Assembly (NCBI GenBank): GCA_030532815.1 | Contig: JAUNKI010000124.1 | Coordinates: 1-5,893, forward strand | From: Leptotrichiaceae bacterium | GTDB lineage: Bacteria > Fusobacteriota > Fusobacteriia > Fusobacteriales > Leptotrichiaceae | Direction: 5' to 3' | Length of the DNA: 5,893 nucleotides | In this document: positions 1-5,815 of the stretch, piece by piece | Position numbering within the stretch: the stretch's first letter is position 1 | Layout: each line of letters opens with the position of its first letter | Notes under the pieces: model-generated | Told to the model about the DNA's origin: nothing | Database searches by the model: none | What the model saw: only the letters and a program-made list of their open reading frames with translations | Translations under genes and position numbers: made by a program

Positions 1-8
1 TTCCATTT

Positions 9-40
9 AAATATTAATATGTTCATATTAATATTTTTTT
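9..40. terminator. Perfect AT palindrome followed by a T-run (possible terminator of an upstream gene)
   Basis: Positions 9-21 (AAATATTAATATG) are the exact reverse complement of 24-36, separated only by TT, giving a 13-bp perfect inverted repeat. A run of T continues through position 40. On the plus strand this has the shape of an intrinsic terminator, although the stem holds a single G-C pair and would be weak. It could equally be an operator for a dimeric regulator. It lies at the window edge, so the gene it might terminate is not visible. Confidence 0.4.
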
Positions 41-71
41 CATTATTTATATTCAAAATTATACATTTATT

Positions 72-101
72 TTCAAAATAAAGCAAGTGTTTTTTTATAA
101 T
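72..101 (+). promoter_or_regulatory. Possible sigma70-type promoter ahead of a decayed small ORF
   Basis: A perfect -10 box TATAAT lies at 96-101, with a poor -35 match TTCAAA at 72-77 and an 18-base spacer. In such AT-rich DNA a TATAAT by chance is common, so this rests mainly on context: a strong Shine-Dalgarno sequence and a small reading-frame remnant lie 50-65 bases downstream, and a terminator-like hairpin follows at 241-278. Transcription would begin near 108. Confidence 0.3.
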
Positions 102-150
102 TTTCATGAAATTACATAAATAATCTTAAATGAAAATGTAGTTAAACTAT

Positions 151-266
151 GAGGAGAGAAGAAGTATAAAATTAAAATACAAGTTAAAAATCCAACATTT
201 AAATTATTTCAACGAAAAAAATATGGGAATGAGCGTTTAGAAAAATCACTGTCTGAGCAAAGCTAG
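151..266 (+). pseudogene. Remnant of a small ORF (frameshifted, no standard start codon)
   Basis: GAGGAGA at 151-157 is a good Shine-Dalgarno site, but 9 bases after its GAGGAG core, where a start codon should be, there is ATA (166-168) rather than ATG. From there an open frame reads IKLKYKLKIQHLNYFNEKN up to position 222 and then stops at 238-240. Dropping one A from the seven-A run at 215-221 joins it to a second frame, which reads KKYGNERLEKSLSEQS and stops at TAG 264-266; beyond that stop it continues FVIF to another TAG at 279-281. The ribosome site, lost start and homopolymer frameshift together look like a decayed small gene. The second half overlaps the hairpin at 241-278. I have an unverified recollection of similar NERLEKSLSE-type tails on small hypothetical proteins of Leptotrichia, which would make this part of a dispersed repeat. 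No function can be assigned. Confidence 0.35.
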
Positions 267-278
267 TTTGTGATTTTT
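241..278 (+). terminator. Nested hairpin with T-run, terminator-like
   Basis: AAAAATCAC (241-249) pairs exactly with GTGATTTTT (270-278), with a further T at 279. The 20-base interior carries a second small stem: CT and AGC (253-254, 256-258) pair with GCT and AG (262-266) around an AAA loop, with one bulged G. The outer stem is A-rich on the 5' side and ends in a T-run on the 3' side, as in an intrinsic terminator. It could end a short transcript started near 108, or be a mobile palindromic repeat. It lies upstream of the likely operon promoter at 422-449, so it is not an attenuator for transcripts begun there. Confidence 0.5.
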
Positions 279-280
279 TA

Positions 281-421
281 GTGAATGGAGTATTTTTGAG
301 TATAAAATAATTTGAGTTGGTATTTTTTTGATTATTTTTAGAAAAAAGCATAAAATCTATTTTTTATTTATAATTTTGAAAATAAAATATTATTAAGACA
401 AAAAAAAATTATAAAATGCTA
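281..421. other. AT-rich spacer with no recognisable gene
   Basis: This stretch is nearly all A and T with long homopolymer runs. I see no open reading frame with a ribosome site, no tRNA and no conserved riboswitch core. It separates the terminator-like hairpin from the operon promoter and may serve as an AT-rich upstream promoter element. Confidence 0.5.
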
Positions 422-449
422 TTGACTATATGAAAAAATGTATTAAAAT
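422..449 (+). promoter_or_regulatory. Probable sigma70 promoter of the four-gene cluster
   Basis: TTGACT at 422-427 matches the -35 consensus in 5 of 6 positions. TAAAAT at 444-449 matches the -10 consensus in 5 of 6, with a 16-base spacer. This is the best promoter-like pair upstream of the first gene. Transcription would start near 456, leaving a leader of about 113 bases that contains a 10-codon reading frame. The call is made by eye; very AT-rich DNA gives many partial matches, but the G/C-containing -35 box makes this one less likely to be chance. Confidence 0.55.
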
Positions 450-487
450 ATTATAGTAAGGAAAGTTTAAATATTAATGGAGGTAAT

Positions 488-520
488 ATGAATGAAAAAG
501 TTATAAAACATAGTACTTAA
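488..520 (+). CDS. Short leader ORF, 10 codons, function unknown
   Basis: GGAGG at 479-483 stands 4 bases before ATG 488-490, which opens a frame encoding MNEKVIKHST and ending at TAA 518-520. The ribosome site is at least as strong as that of the enzyme gene 50 bases downstream. A second ATG at 492-494, with better spacing (8 bases), would encode only four residues (MKKL). The peptide contains no cysteine or extra methionine and no run of one amino acid, so it is not an obvious attenuation peptide for sulfur amino acids. It could be a translated leader that affects expression of the enzyme, or the surviving 5' end of a deleted gene. No family is recognised. Confidence 0.3.
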   Translation: MNEKVIKHST

Positions 521-522
521 AT

Positions 523-554
523 AATAATCTCAAAATCAAAAAATAATCTTAAAA
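523..554 (+). repeat. Short direct repeat in the leader (AATAATCTYAAAA, two copies)
   Basis: AATAATCTCAAAA at 523-535 recurs as AATAATCTTAAAA at 542-554, with one mismatch and a 19-base period, just upstream of the enzyme's ribosome site. A third partial copy, AATAATCTTAAA, is at 119-130, upstream of the decayed ORF's ribosome site. A regulator or RNA-binding site is possible, but AT-rich sequence produces such similarities by chance. Confidence 0.25.
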
Positions 555-569
555 GAAAGAGAGGTAGTT

Positions 570-1712
570 ATGAAATTCGGAACTAAAGTTTTACACGGAT
601 ACAATATGATTGATAAATCCACAGGAGCATCTTCCATATCCATATGTCAGGCATCTACATTTCATCAGAATGATATAGACAATGATCAGAAGTATACTTA
701 TTCAAGATTCGGAAATCCTACAAGAGAAGCTCTTGAAGAAGCGATTTCAAGTCTTGAAAGAGGAAAATTCGGATTATCCTTTTCTTCTGGAATGGCGGCA
801 ATAACTGCAGTTTTACTCTCCTTTTCCACAGGAGATCACATTGTTATGTGTAAAGATGTATACGGAGGGGCTTTTCAACTTGCTACTGAAATTTTTCCCC
901 GTTTCGGAATTGAAGTAACTTTCGTTGACGAAACGGATACTGATGAATGGGAAAAAGCTGTAAAGGATAATACAAAAGCTTTCTATATGGAAACTCCTTC
1001 AAATCCCCTGTTAAAAATTACGGATATAAAAGCTGTTGTTGATATTGCAAAAAAGTATAATTTACTGACAATTATAGACAATACTTTTATGACTCCTCAA
1101 TATCAGAACCCCATTTCACTTGGTGTGGATATTGTCATCCATAGTGCTACAAAGTTTCTGAACGGACACAGTGATGTAGTTTTAGGTATGATTGTTACTG
1201 ATAGTGAAGCCATATATCAGGAACTTAAAAAACAGCAGATTATTTTAGGTGCCTTACCCGGAGTTGAAGAATGCTGGCTTCTTATGAGAGGGATGAAAAC
1301 AATGGAAATAAGGATGAATAAAAGTTCGGAAACCGCCCTTAAAATAGCAGAATATCTTGAAAAGCATCCGAAAGTCCATAAAGTTTATTATCCCGGACTT
1401 AAATCCCATGAAGGTTATGAAATTAATAAAAAACAGTCTTCAAGCGGAGGAGCAGTACTGTCTTTTGATCTGGGATGCTGTGAAGCTGTAAAGCAGTTTT
1501 TTAAATGTATAAAATATCCTATTGTTGCAGTCAGTTTAGGTGGTGTGGAATCAATACTGTCCTATCCTGTAAAAATGTCCCATGCATGTGTTCCTGAAGA
1601 AGAACGTCTAAAAATGGGAATAACTTCAGGACTTGTAAGACTGTCCGTAGGAATAGAGGATTACGAAGATTTGATAAGTGACATTGAAGAAGCATTAAAT
1701 ACAATAAAGTAA
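570..1712 (+). CDS. PLP-dependent trans-sulfuration enzyme (cystathionine gamma-lyase/synthase family)
   Basis: This 380-residue protein has the full length of the cytosolic Cys/Met-metabolism PLP enzymes (fold type I), which cleave or form C-S bonds in cystathionine, homocysteine, cysteine or methionine. Visible landmarks in order: YSRFGNPT (44-51; Tyr44 and Arg46 are expected to contact the cofactor phosphate of the partner subunit), FSSGMAA (71-77), YGG (98-100; Tyr98 stacks on PLP), ETPSNP (141-146), Asp170 in IIDNTF (pyridine nitrogen), SATKFLNGHSD (192-202) with Lys195 as the Schiff-base lysine, SLGGVES (322-328), YPVKMSHA (332-339) and Arg357 in VRLSVGIED (substrate carboxylate). Position 100 is Gly, where classical methionine gamma-lyases have their hallmark Cys, so a cystathionine gamma-lyase/homocysteine desulfhydrase or gamma-synthase role fits better; sequence alone does not separate these. 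The ATG at 570 follows AGAGAGG (558-564) by 5 bases, and the N-terminus KFGTKVLHG is the usual family start. Substrate is inferred; the family call is firm. Confidence 0.95.
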   Translation: MKFGTKVLHGYNMIDKSTGASSISICQASTFHQNDIDNDQKYTYSRFGNPTREALEEAISSLERGKFGLSFSSGMAAITAVLLSFSTGDHIVMCKDVYGGAFQLATEIFPRFGIEVTFVDETDTDEWEKAVKDNTKAFYMETPSNPLLKITDIKAVVDIAKKYNLLTIIDNTFMTPQYQNPISLGVDIVIHSATKFLNGHSDVVLGMIVTDSEAIYQELKKQQIILGALPGVEECWLLMRGMKTMEIRMNKSSETALKIAEYLEKHPKVHKVYYPGLKSHEGYEINKKQSSSGGAVLSFDLGCCEAVKQFFKCIKYPIVAVSLGGVESILSYPVKMSHACVPEEERLKMGITSGLVRLSVGIEDYEDLISDIEEALNTIK

Positions 1713-1744
1713 TATTTAAAATCTGCAAAAAAGAAGTTGACTAT

Positions 1745-1757
1745 GGAGGAAAATATG
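1745..1757 (+). promoter_or_regulatory. Ribosome binding site that sets the abgT start at 1755
   Basis: The frame is open from a TTG at 1737 and has ATG codons at 1743 and 1755. GGAGG at 1745-1749 lies 5 bases before the ATG at 1755, whereas the upstream candidates have only A-rich sequence with a weak AAGAAG ahead of them, and the GGAGG would sit inside their coding sequence. The 1755 start is therefore preferred; it shortens the protein from 523 to 517 residues and removes nothing conserved. Confidence 0.75.
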
Positions 1758-3308
1758 AAAGATAATGTAAAAAACATAAAAGAAAAAAATACTTCAGCTT
1801 TTTTCAGCTGTATTGAAAAAATTGGTAATAAACTTCCTCATTCGGTGTTTATTTTTATCAGTTTGGCGATAATTGTAATATTTGCTTCTGAAATTGTACA
1901 TAGAATGGGAATTTCAGTTTCTTATTTTGATGCAAAAGCCGGAAAAGATGTAGTTGTAACTCCTGTTTCTCTTATGAATCGTGAAGGATTTGTATATATG
2001 GTAACTTCGATGGTTAAAAATTTCACAGGATTTGCTCCCTTGGGAGTGGCATTAGTCGCAATAATCGGAGTCGGAGTTGCTGAATATTCAGGATTGATAG
2101 ACGCCTTTCTGAAAAAAATCGTTATGTCGGTATCAGGTAAATATATAACGGCTGCAGTTGTTTTTGTCGGAATAATTTCAAACATTGCTGCTGATTCAGG
2201 TTATCTTGTAGTAATTCCTCTGGGAGGAATCATATTTATGAGTCTGAAAAGACATCCTTTTGCAGGGATTGCCGCTGCATTTGCAGGAGTTTCCGCCGGA
2301 TTTTCGGCAAATCTGCTGATTGGTCCTATTGATGCCCAGCTCGCAGGACTTACCAATGAGGCCCTCAAAGCTTCGGGAATAGAACATACCGTAAGCCCGA
2401 CAGCCAATTGGTTTTTTCTTGCACTTTCGACACTTTTACTGACTGTAATAGGAACTTTTATCACTGAAAAAATTGTTGAACCAAAGTTAGGTAAATACAA
2501 AAATGACAATCATGAATTTGAATATTCCGAATTAACTGAAAATGAAAACAAAGGACTATTCTGGGCAGGAATTTCCCTTTTATTATTCATAATTGTAATG
2601 GCATTCCTTATTTTCCCGAAAAACGCACTCCTGAAAACTTTTGATCCTAAAACTTCCACTTATACGCTGAACAGTTATCTCAGCAGCGGAATAGTACCTA
2701 CAATTTTATTTTTCTTTCTTATTCCGGGTATAGTTTACGGAAAAATAACAAAAAGTATAAAAGACGGAAAAGACATTGTCAAAGGAATGAATAAATCAAT
2801 GGAAAGTATGTCACTCTTCCTTGTAATAGTATTTTTTGCCGCTCAGTTTATAAGTTATTTCAATCATTCAAAATTAGGCTTTATAATTTCGGTAAAAGGT
2901 GCTATTTTCTTAAGAAATATAGGTTTTACAGGCCTCCCTCTAATTATTACTTTTGTATTTTTATGTGCATTTATAAACCTCTTTATGGCGTCGGCATCGG
3001 CAAAATGGGCGATAATGGCACCGATATTTATTCCTATGATGTACAATCTCAATATATCTCCTGAAGTAACTCAGCTGGCATACAGAATAGGAGATTCCTC
3101 AACAAACATTATTATGCCTCTTATGAGCTATTTTCCTCTAGTTGTGGCATATATGAATAAATATGATGAAGATGCAGGTGTCGGAACTCTGATTTCGATA
3201 ATGCTGCCGTATTCACTTTCATTCCTTATAGGATGGACTCTCATGCTTATACTATGGTACACAGCAAAAATACCTATAGGACCGGGTGTATTTTTCAACG
3301 TTATGTAA
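1755..3308 (+). CDS. abgT: AbgT-family transporter (p-aminobenzoyl-glutamate transporter family)
   Basis: This is a 517-residue polytopic inner-membrane protein, close to the roughly 510 residues of E. coli AbgT. AbgT imports p-aminobenzoyl-glutamate, a folate breakdown product; relatives MtrF and YdaH have been described as sulfonamide/antimetabolite exporters. A short charged cytoplasmic N-terminus precedes the first membrane segment (about 30-46). Family blocks, numbered from the ATG at 1755: GVGVAEYSGLI (105-115), NIAADSGYLVVIPLGG (143-158), ANLLIGPIDAQLAG (185-198), ASASAKWAIMAPIF (412-425), RIGDSSTNIIMP (444-455) and DEDAGVGTLISIMLPYS (471-487). The Trp, Arg, Asp and Pro in the two blocks at 412-455 keep the spacing of residues I recall as functionally important in MtrF. 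The gene starts 42 bases after the PLP enzyme ends, with no terminator, so co-transcription is likely. No abgA/abgB peptidase is adjacent; a C26 hydrolase lies downstream instead. Family certain; substrate and direction of transport unproven. Confidence 0.95.
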   Translation: MKDNVKNIKEKNTSAFFSCIEKIGNKLPHSVFIFISLAIIVIFASEIVHRMGISVSYFDAKAGKDVVVTPVSLMNREGFVYMVTSMVKNFTGFAPLGVALVAIIGVGVAEYSGLIDAFLKKIVMSVSGKYITAAVVFVGIISNIAADSGYLVVIPLGGIIFMSLKRHPFAGIAAAFAGVSAGFSANLLIGPIDAQLAGLTNEALKASGIEHTVSPTANWFFLALSTLLLTVIGTFITEKIVEPKLGKYKNDNHEFEYSELTENENKGLFWAGISLLLFIIVMAFLIFPKNALLKTFDPKTSTYTLNSYLSSGIVPTILFFFLIPGIVYGKITKSIKDGKDIVKGMNKSMESMSLFLVIVFFAAQFISYFNHSKLGFIISVKGAIFLRNIGFTGLPLIITFVFLCAFINLFMASASAKWAIMAPIFIPMMYNLNISPEVTQLAYRIGDSSTNIIMPLMSYFPLVVAYMNKYDEDAGVGTLISIMLPYSLSFLIGWTLMLILWYTAKIPIGPGVFFNVM

Positions 3309-3449
3309 ATAACGGAAAATTATTAAAAATAATGGGGAAAAAATCTGATAAATTCAATAATTCTTTATTTATATAAATTTATAATTTTTCTCTTTTTATT
3401 TAAATATCAAATTTAGAACATACAATAAATTTTTATGGAGTGATTAATT
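3309..3449. other. AT-rich gap within the cluster; weak promoter possible, no clear terminator
   Basis: These 141 bases hold no gene. ATTATT/AATAAT (3319-3324 and 3328-3333) can pair around AAA but is followed by GGGGAAAA rather than a T-run, so it is not a usual terminator. ATTTATATAAAT at 3367-3378 is a 12-base palindrome in AT-only sequence. A weak promoter pair, TTTAAA (3399-3404) and TACAAT (3421-3426) with a 16-base spacer, would start transcription almost on the next gene's ribosome site. The gap is long enough that the second gene pair might have its own promoter, but the evidence is thin. Confidence 0.35.
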
Positions 3450-4193
3450 ATGGAAAAAAAACCGATTATCGGTATATCTTCGAGTATAATAACTGATCAG
3501 GGAGGTATGTTCCCCGGATATAAAAGAACTTATGTGAATAAAGACTATGTAGATGCCGTTATAAAAAACGGAGGATTACCGGTAATTATCCCTTTCAACG
3601 AAGAAAGGGAAATAACAGAGCAGCTTATAAGTCATATTGACGCTCTTATTTTATCTGGAGGACATGACGTTTCTCCGTTCAATTACGGTGAGGAACCTCA
3701 ACAGAAATTGGGAGAGATTTTCCCTGAAAGGGACAAATTCGACTATCTTCTCCTGTCGGAAGCTAAGAAAAAAGGTATTCCTATTTTAGGAATATGCAGA
3801 GGTCTGCAAGTTATAAATACTTATGAAGGAGGAACTTTATATCAGGATCTTTCGTATATTGATTCCGTTCCTGTATACAAACATTCACAGGGACATAGCC
3901 CTGAATTAAAAACTCACAGTGTAAAAATCTCTGAAAATTCTCATTTATACGAAATATTCGGTTCCGATGAAATAAGAGTCAACTCTTTTCATCACCAGAC
4001 TTTAAAAAAAGTAGCCGAAAACTACGATATAACCGCTCAGGCGAAAGACGGAGTAATAGAAGCCATCGAATGCAGAAATTACCCTTTTCTTGTTGGAGTG
4101 CAGTGGCATCCTGAAATGCTGTTTAAAGTCCACGATGATATGAACCTTTTATTTTCAGCATTTATAAATAAAGCAAAGAAAGGAATGGTATAA
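3450..4193 (+). CDS. Gamma-glutamyl hydrolase, class I glutamine amidotransferase-like (peptidase C26, PuuD-like)
   Basis: This 247-residue cytosolic enzyme matches the length of E. coli PuuD, a gamma-glutamyl-gamma-aminobutyrate hydrolase of about 254 residues. The family cleaves gamma-glutamyl amides to free glutamate with a Cys-His-Glu triad. Visible motifs: PIIGIS at the N-terminus (5-10), ILSGGHDVSP (67-76), PERDKFD (92-98, the conserved Arg-Asp), GICRGLQ (114-120) with nucleophile Cys116, GGTLYQD (127-133), VNSFHHQ (177-183) and GVQWHPE (216-222) supplying His220 and Glu222. All catalytic residues are present, so it should be active. GGAG (3437-3440) precedes the ATG by 9 bases. It is followed 4 bases later by an amino-acid permease, a pairing that also occurs in putrescine-type gamma-glutamylation pathways, but no PuuA-like ligase, oxidase or dehydrogenase is in the window. 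The substrate could therefore be any gamma-glutamyl compound, including peptides or polyglutamates. Confidence 0.93.
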   Translation: MEKKPIIGISSSIITDQGGMFPGYKRTYVNKDYVDAVIKNGGLPVIIPFNEEREITEQLISHIDALILSGGHDVSPFNYGEEPQQKLGEIFPERDKFDYLLLSEAKKKGIPILGICRGLQVINTYEGGTLYQDLSYIDSVPVYKHSQGHSPELKTHSVKISENSHLYEIFGSDEIRVNSFHHQTLKKVAENYDITAQAKDGVIEAIECRNYPFLVGVQWHPEMLFKVHDDMNLLFSAFINKAKKGMV

Positions 4194-4197
4194 AACA

Positions 4198-5583
4198 ATG
4201 GAAGAAAATAAAAAAATAAAATTTTGGTCAATAGTATTATTAACAATAAACTCAATTATAGGAACCGGAATATTTCTATCTCCGGGAAGTGTCGCAAAAT
4301 TATCGGGAAGTCTTGCTCCGTGGATATATTTGTGTGCAGCGGTTTTCGCTGCAGTGCTTGCAATAACTTTTTCCTCGGCAGCAAAATATGTTACAAAAAA
4401 CGGAGCTGCATATGCTTATTCCAAAGCTGCATTCGGTGAAAATGTCGGAATGTATGTGGGAATAACAAGGTTCGTAGCTGCAAGTATCGCTTGGGGAGTT
4501 ATGGCTACAGGAGTAGTAAAAACTACACTGTCAATTTTTAAAATCGACAGCGGAAATATAAGAAATATAACTATAGGTTTTCTCGTTTTAATGACAATAC
4601 TTCTTATTATTAACCTTATAGGAACAAAAACTCTGACATTTATAAGTGACCTTTCCACAATCGGAAAATTGCTCGCTTTAAGTATTACAATTATTGCAGG
4701 AATTTTTATTTTAATAAAAACCGGACAGAATAATTTATCTGAACTGGATATGTTGAAAAACGAAGCCGGGGAAAGTCTGATTCCCGCTTTAACTACTACG
4801 GGATTTGTTACTGCCGTTATAGCAGCTTTTTATGCTTTCACAGGATTTGAAAGTGTTGCAAGCGGAGCAAGCGATATGGAAAATCCTGAAAAAAATCTTC
4901 CGCGTGCGATACCTCTTGCCATAGGAATTATTGCCGTAATCTATTTCGGAATAGTTTTAGTTTCAATGTTTATTAATCCTGTAGCTATGGTTACATCCAA
5001 AGAGGTCGTTGTACTGTCATCCGTATTTGAAAATAAGCTCATTTCAAATATTATAATATATGGAGCTTTAATTTCCATGTTCGGAATAAACGTAGCCGCT
5101 TCATTTCACACTCCGAGAGTTTTTGAAGCAATGGCAAGGGAAAATCAGGTTCCTAAATTTTTTGACAAAAGAACGGAAAGCGGACTTCCTATAAGGGCAT
5201 TTTTAGTAACTGCTGCATTGGCGATAATTATTCCTATGGCGTTCAACTATAATATGATGGGAATAATGATAATAAGCTCCATTTCAAGATTTGTACAGTT
5301 TATTATTGTACCTTTAGGAGTTATTTCCTTCTTTTACGGAAAAAACAAGGAAAAAGTACTGGATGCAAAGAAAAGTTATGTAACCGATGTGATTTTTCCG
5401 GTACTTTCAATAATTTTAACAGTATTCTTACTGGCCAAATTTAACTGGATCGGACAGTTTTCCATAAAAAATCCCGAAGGGGAAATGGTTACCAACTGGT
5501 ATGCGATTTCAGCAATGATAATAGGCTATATAATACTTCCTGCACTGTTGTTTATTTATAAACAGGTTTTGAATAAAAAATAA
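4198..5583 (+). CDS. APC-superfamily amino-acid permease
   Basis: This 461-residue protein has about 12 predicted hydrophobic segments, as expected for amino acid-polyamine-organocation transporters with the LeuT-like fold. The first helix carries the broken-helix substrate motif IIGTGIFLSPG (20-30). The sixth-helix region reads FYAFTGFESVASG (211-223) and runs into the characteristic loop ENPEKNLPRAIPLAI (228-242). RVFEAMARENQVPKFF (307-322) is the conserved loop after helix 8. These place it among amino acid/polyamine permeases and exchangers, but the substrate cannot be read from the sequence. Its ATG is 4 bases after the stop codon of the C26 hydrolase. The nearest Shine-Dalgarno match, AAAGGA (4179-4184), lies inside the hydrolase gene with a long 13-base spacer, so translation probably depends on coupling to the upstream gene. 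It may import the hydrolase's substrate or exchange glutamate or another product. Confidence 0.93.
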   Translation: MEENKKIKFWSIVLLTINSIIGTGIFLSPGSVAKLSGSLAPWIYLCAAVFAAVLAITFSSAAKYVTKNGAAYAYSKAAFGENVGMYVGITRFVAASIAWGVMATGVVKTTLSIFKIDSGNIRNITIGFLVLMTILLIINLIGTKTLTFISDLSTIGKLLALSITIIAGIFILIKTGQNNLSELDMLKNEAGESLIPALTTTGFVTAVIAAFYAFTGFESVASGASDMENPEKNLPRAIPLAIGIIAVIYFGIVLVSMFINPVAMVTSKEVVVLSSVFENKLISNIIIYGALISMFGINVAASFHTPRVFEAMARENQVPKFFDKRTESGLPIRAFLVTAALAIIIPMAFNYNMMGIMIISSISRFVQFIIVPLGVISFFYGKNKEKVLDAKKSYVTDVIFPVLSIILTVFLLAKFNWIGQFSIKNPEGEMVTNWYAISAMIIGYIILPALLFIYKQVLNKK

Positions 5584-5687
5584 TTTGCATGTTAATTTAC
5601 AGTATATATTTTTAAAATACCTGCTGTTTGTATACACTGAAATACAGCAAATATAGTATAGGAAAAACAAATTTTTAAATAATAATA
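5584..5687. other. Non-coding 3' flank of the cluster with a weak hairpin
   Basis: No reading frame with a ribosome site is present. TGCTGT (5622-5627) and ACAGCA (5644-5649) form a 6-bp inverted repeat around a 16-base loop, but no T-run follows, so it is at best an RNA-stabilising hairpin or a chance pairing. The better terminator candidate is the larger palindrome that begins at 5688. Confidence 0.4.
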
Positions 5688-5815
5688 AAAAACGTCTCAC
5701 AAATCGTAAAAATTTTATTTTCGGAAATTAATTTATGTATATTATAATATCACTATTATAAAATAATGTTATAATATACAATCTGAAAATAAGTTTTAAT
5801 TTGTAAGACGTTTTT
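5688..5815. repeat. 128-bp imperfect palindrome; bidirectional terminator or MITE-like element
   Basis: The outer arms AAAAACGTCTCACAAAT (5688-5704) and 5799-5815 are inverted repeats matching at 16 of 17 positions. Moving inward, further pairs line up in order: TTATTTTC (5715-5722) with GAAAATAA (5785-5792), GTATATTATAA (5737-5747) with its exact complement at 5769-5779, and ATTAT (5755-5759) with ATAAT (5763-5767) around AAA. The whole segment can thus fold into one long interrupted hairpin. Both strands leave the structure with a T-run after AGACG, so it can serve as a terminator for the permease operon and for anything converging from the right. A full-length palindrome with well-preserved ends and no gene is also the form of a miniature inverted-repeat element; TA dinucleotides at 5686-5687 and 5815-5816 could be a target duplication, but that is weak in AT-rich DNA. 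Confidence 0.6.

Noticed and set aside
456..569. Riboswitch (SAM or T-box) in the leader of the sulfur enzyme gene
   Set aside because: The leader is about 113 bases and almost free of G-C stems; no conserved SAM, T-box or other riboswitch core can be recognised and no terminator hairpin precedes the start codon.
1737..1754. TTG at 1737 or ATG at 1743 as the AbgT start
   Set aside because: The GGAGG site at 1745-1749 lies downstream of both and is correctly spaced for the ATG at 1755.
1922..2509. Several minus-strand open frames of 63-102 codons inside the AbgT gene
   Set aside because: They lie wholly within a strongly conserved transporter gene on the other strand, have no family features or good ribosome sites, and are explained by antisense reading of its codons.
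5622..5649. TGCTGT/ACAGCA hairpin as the operon terminator
   Set aside because: Only six pairs with a 16-base loop and no following T-run; the palindrome at 5688-5815 is a better candidate.
5509..5700. Minus-strand 63-codon open frame across the permease 3' end
   Set aside because: Its composition (rich in Phe, Tyr, Ile, Cys and Lys) is what AT-rich non-coding DNA gives, it overlaps the permease and the palindrome, and no ribosome site is convincing.
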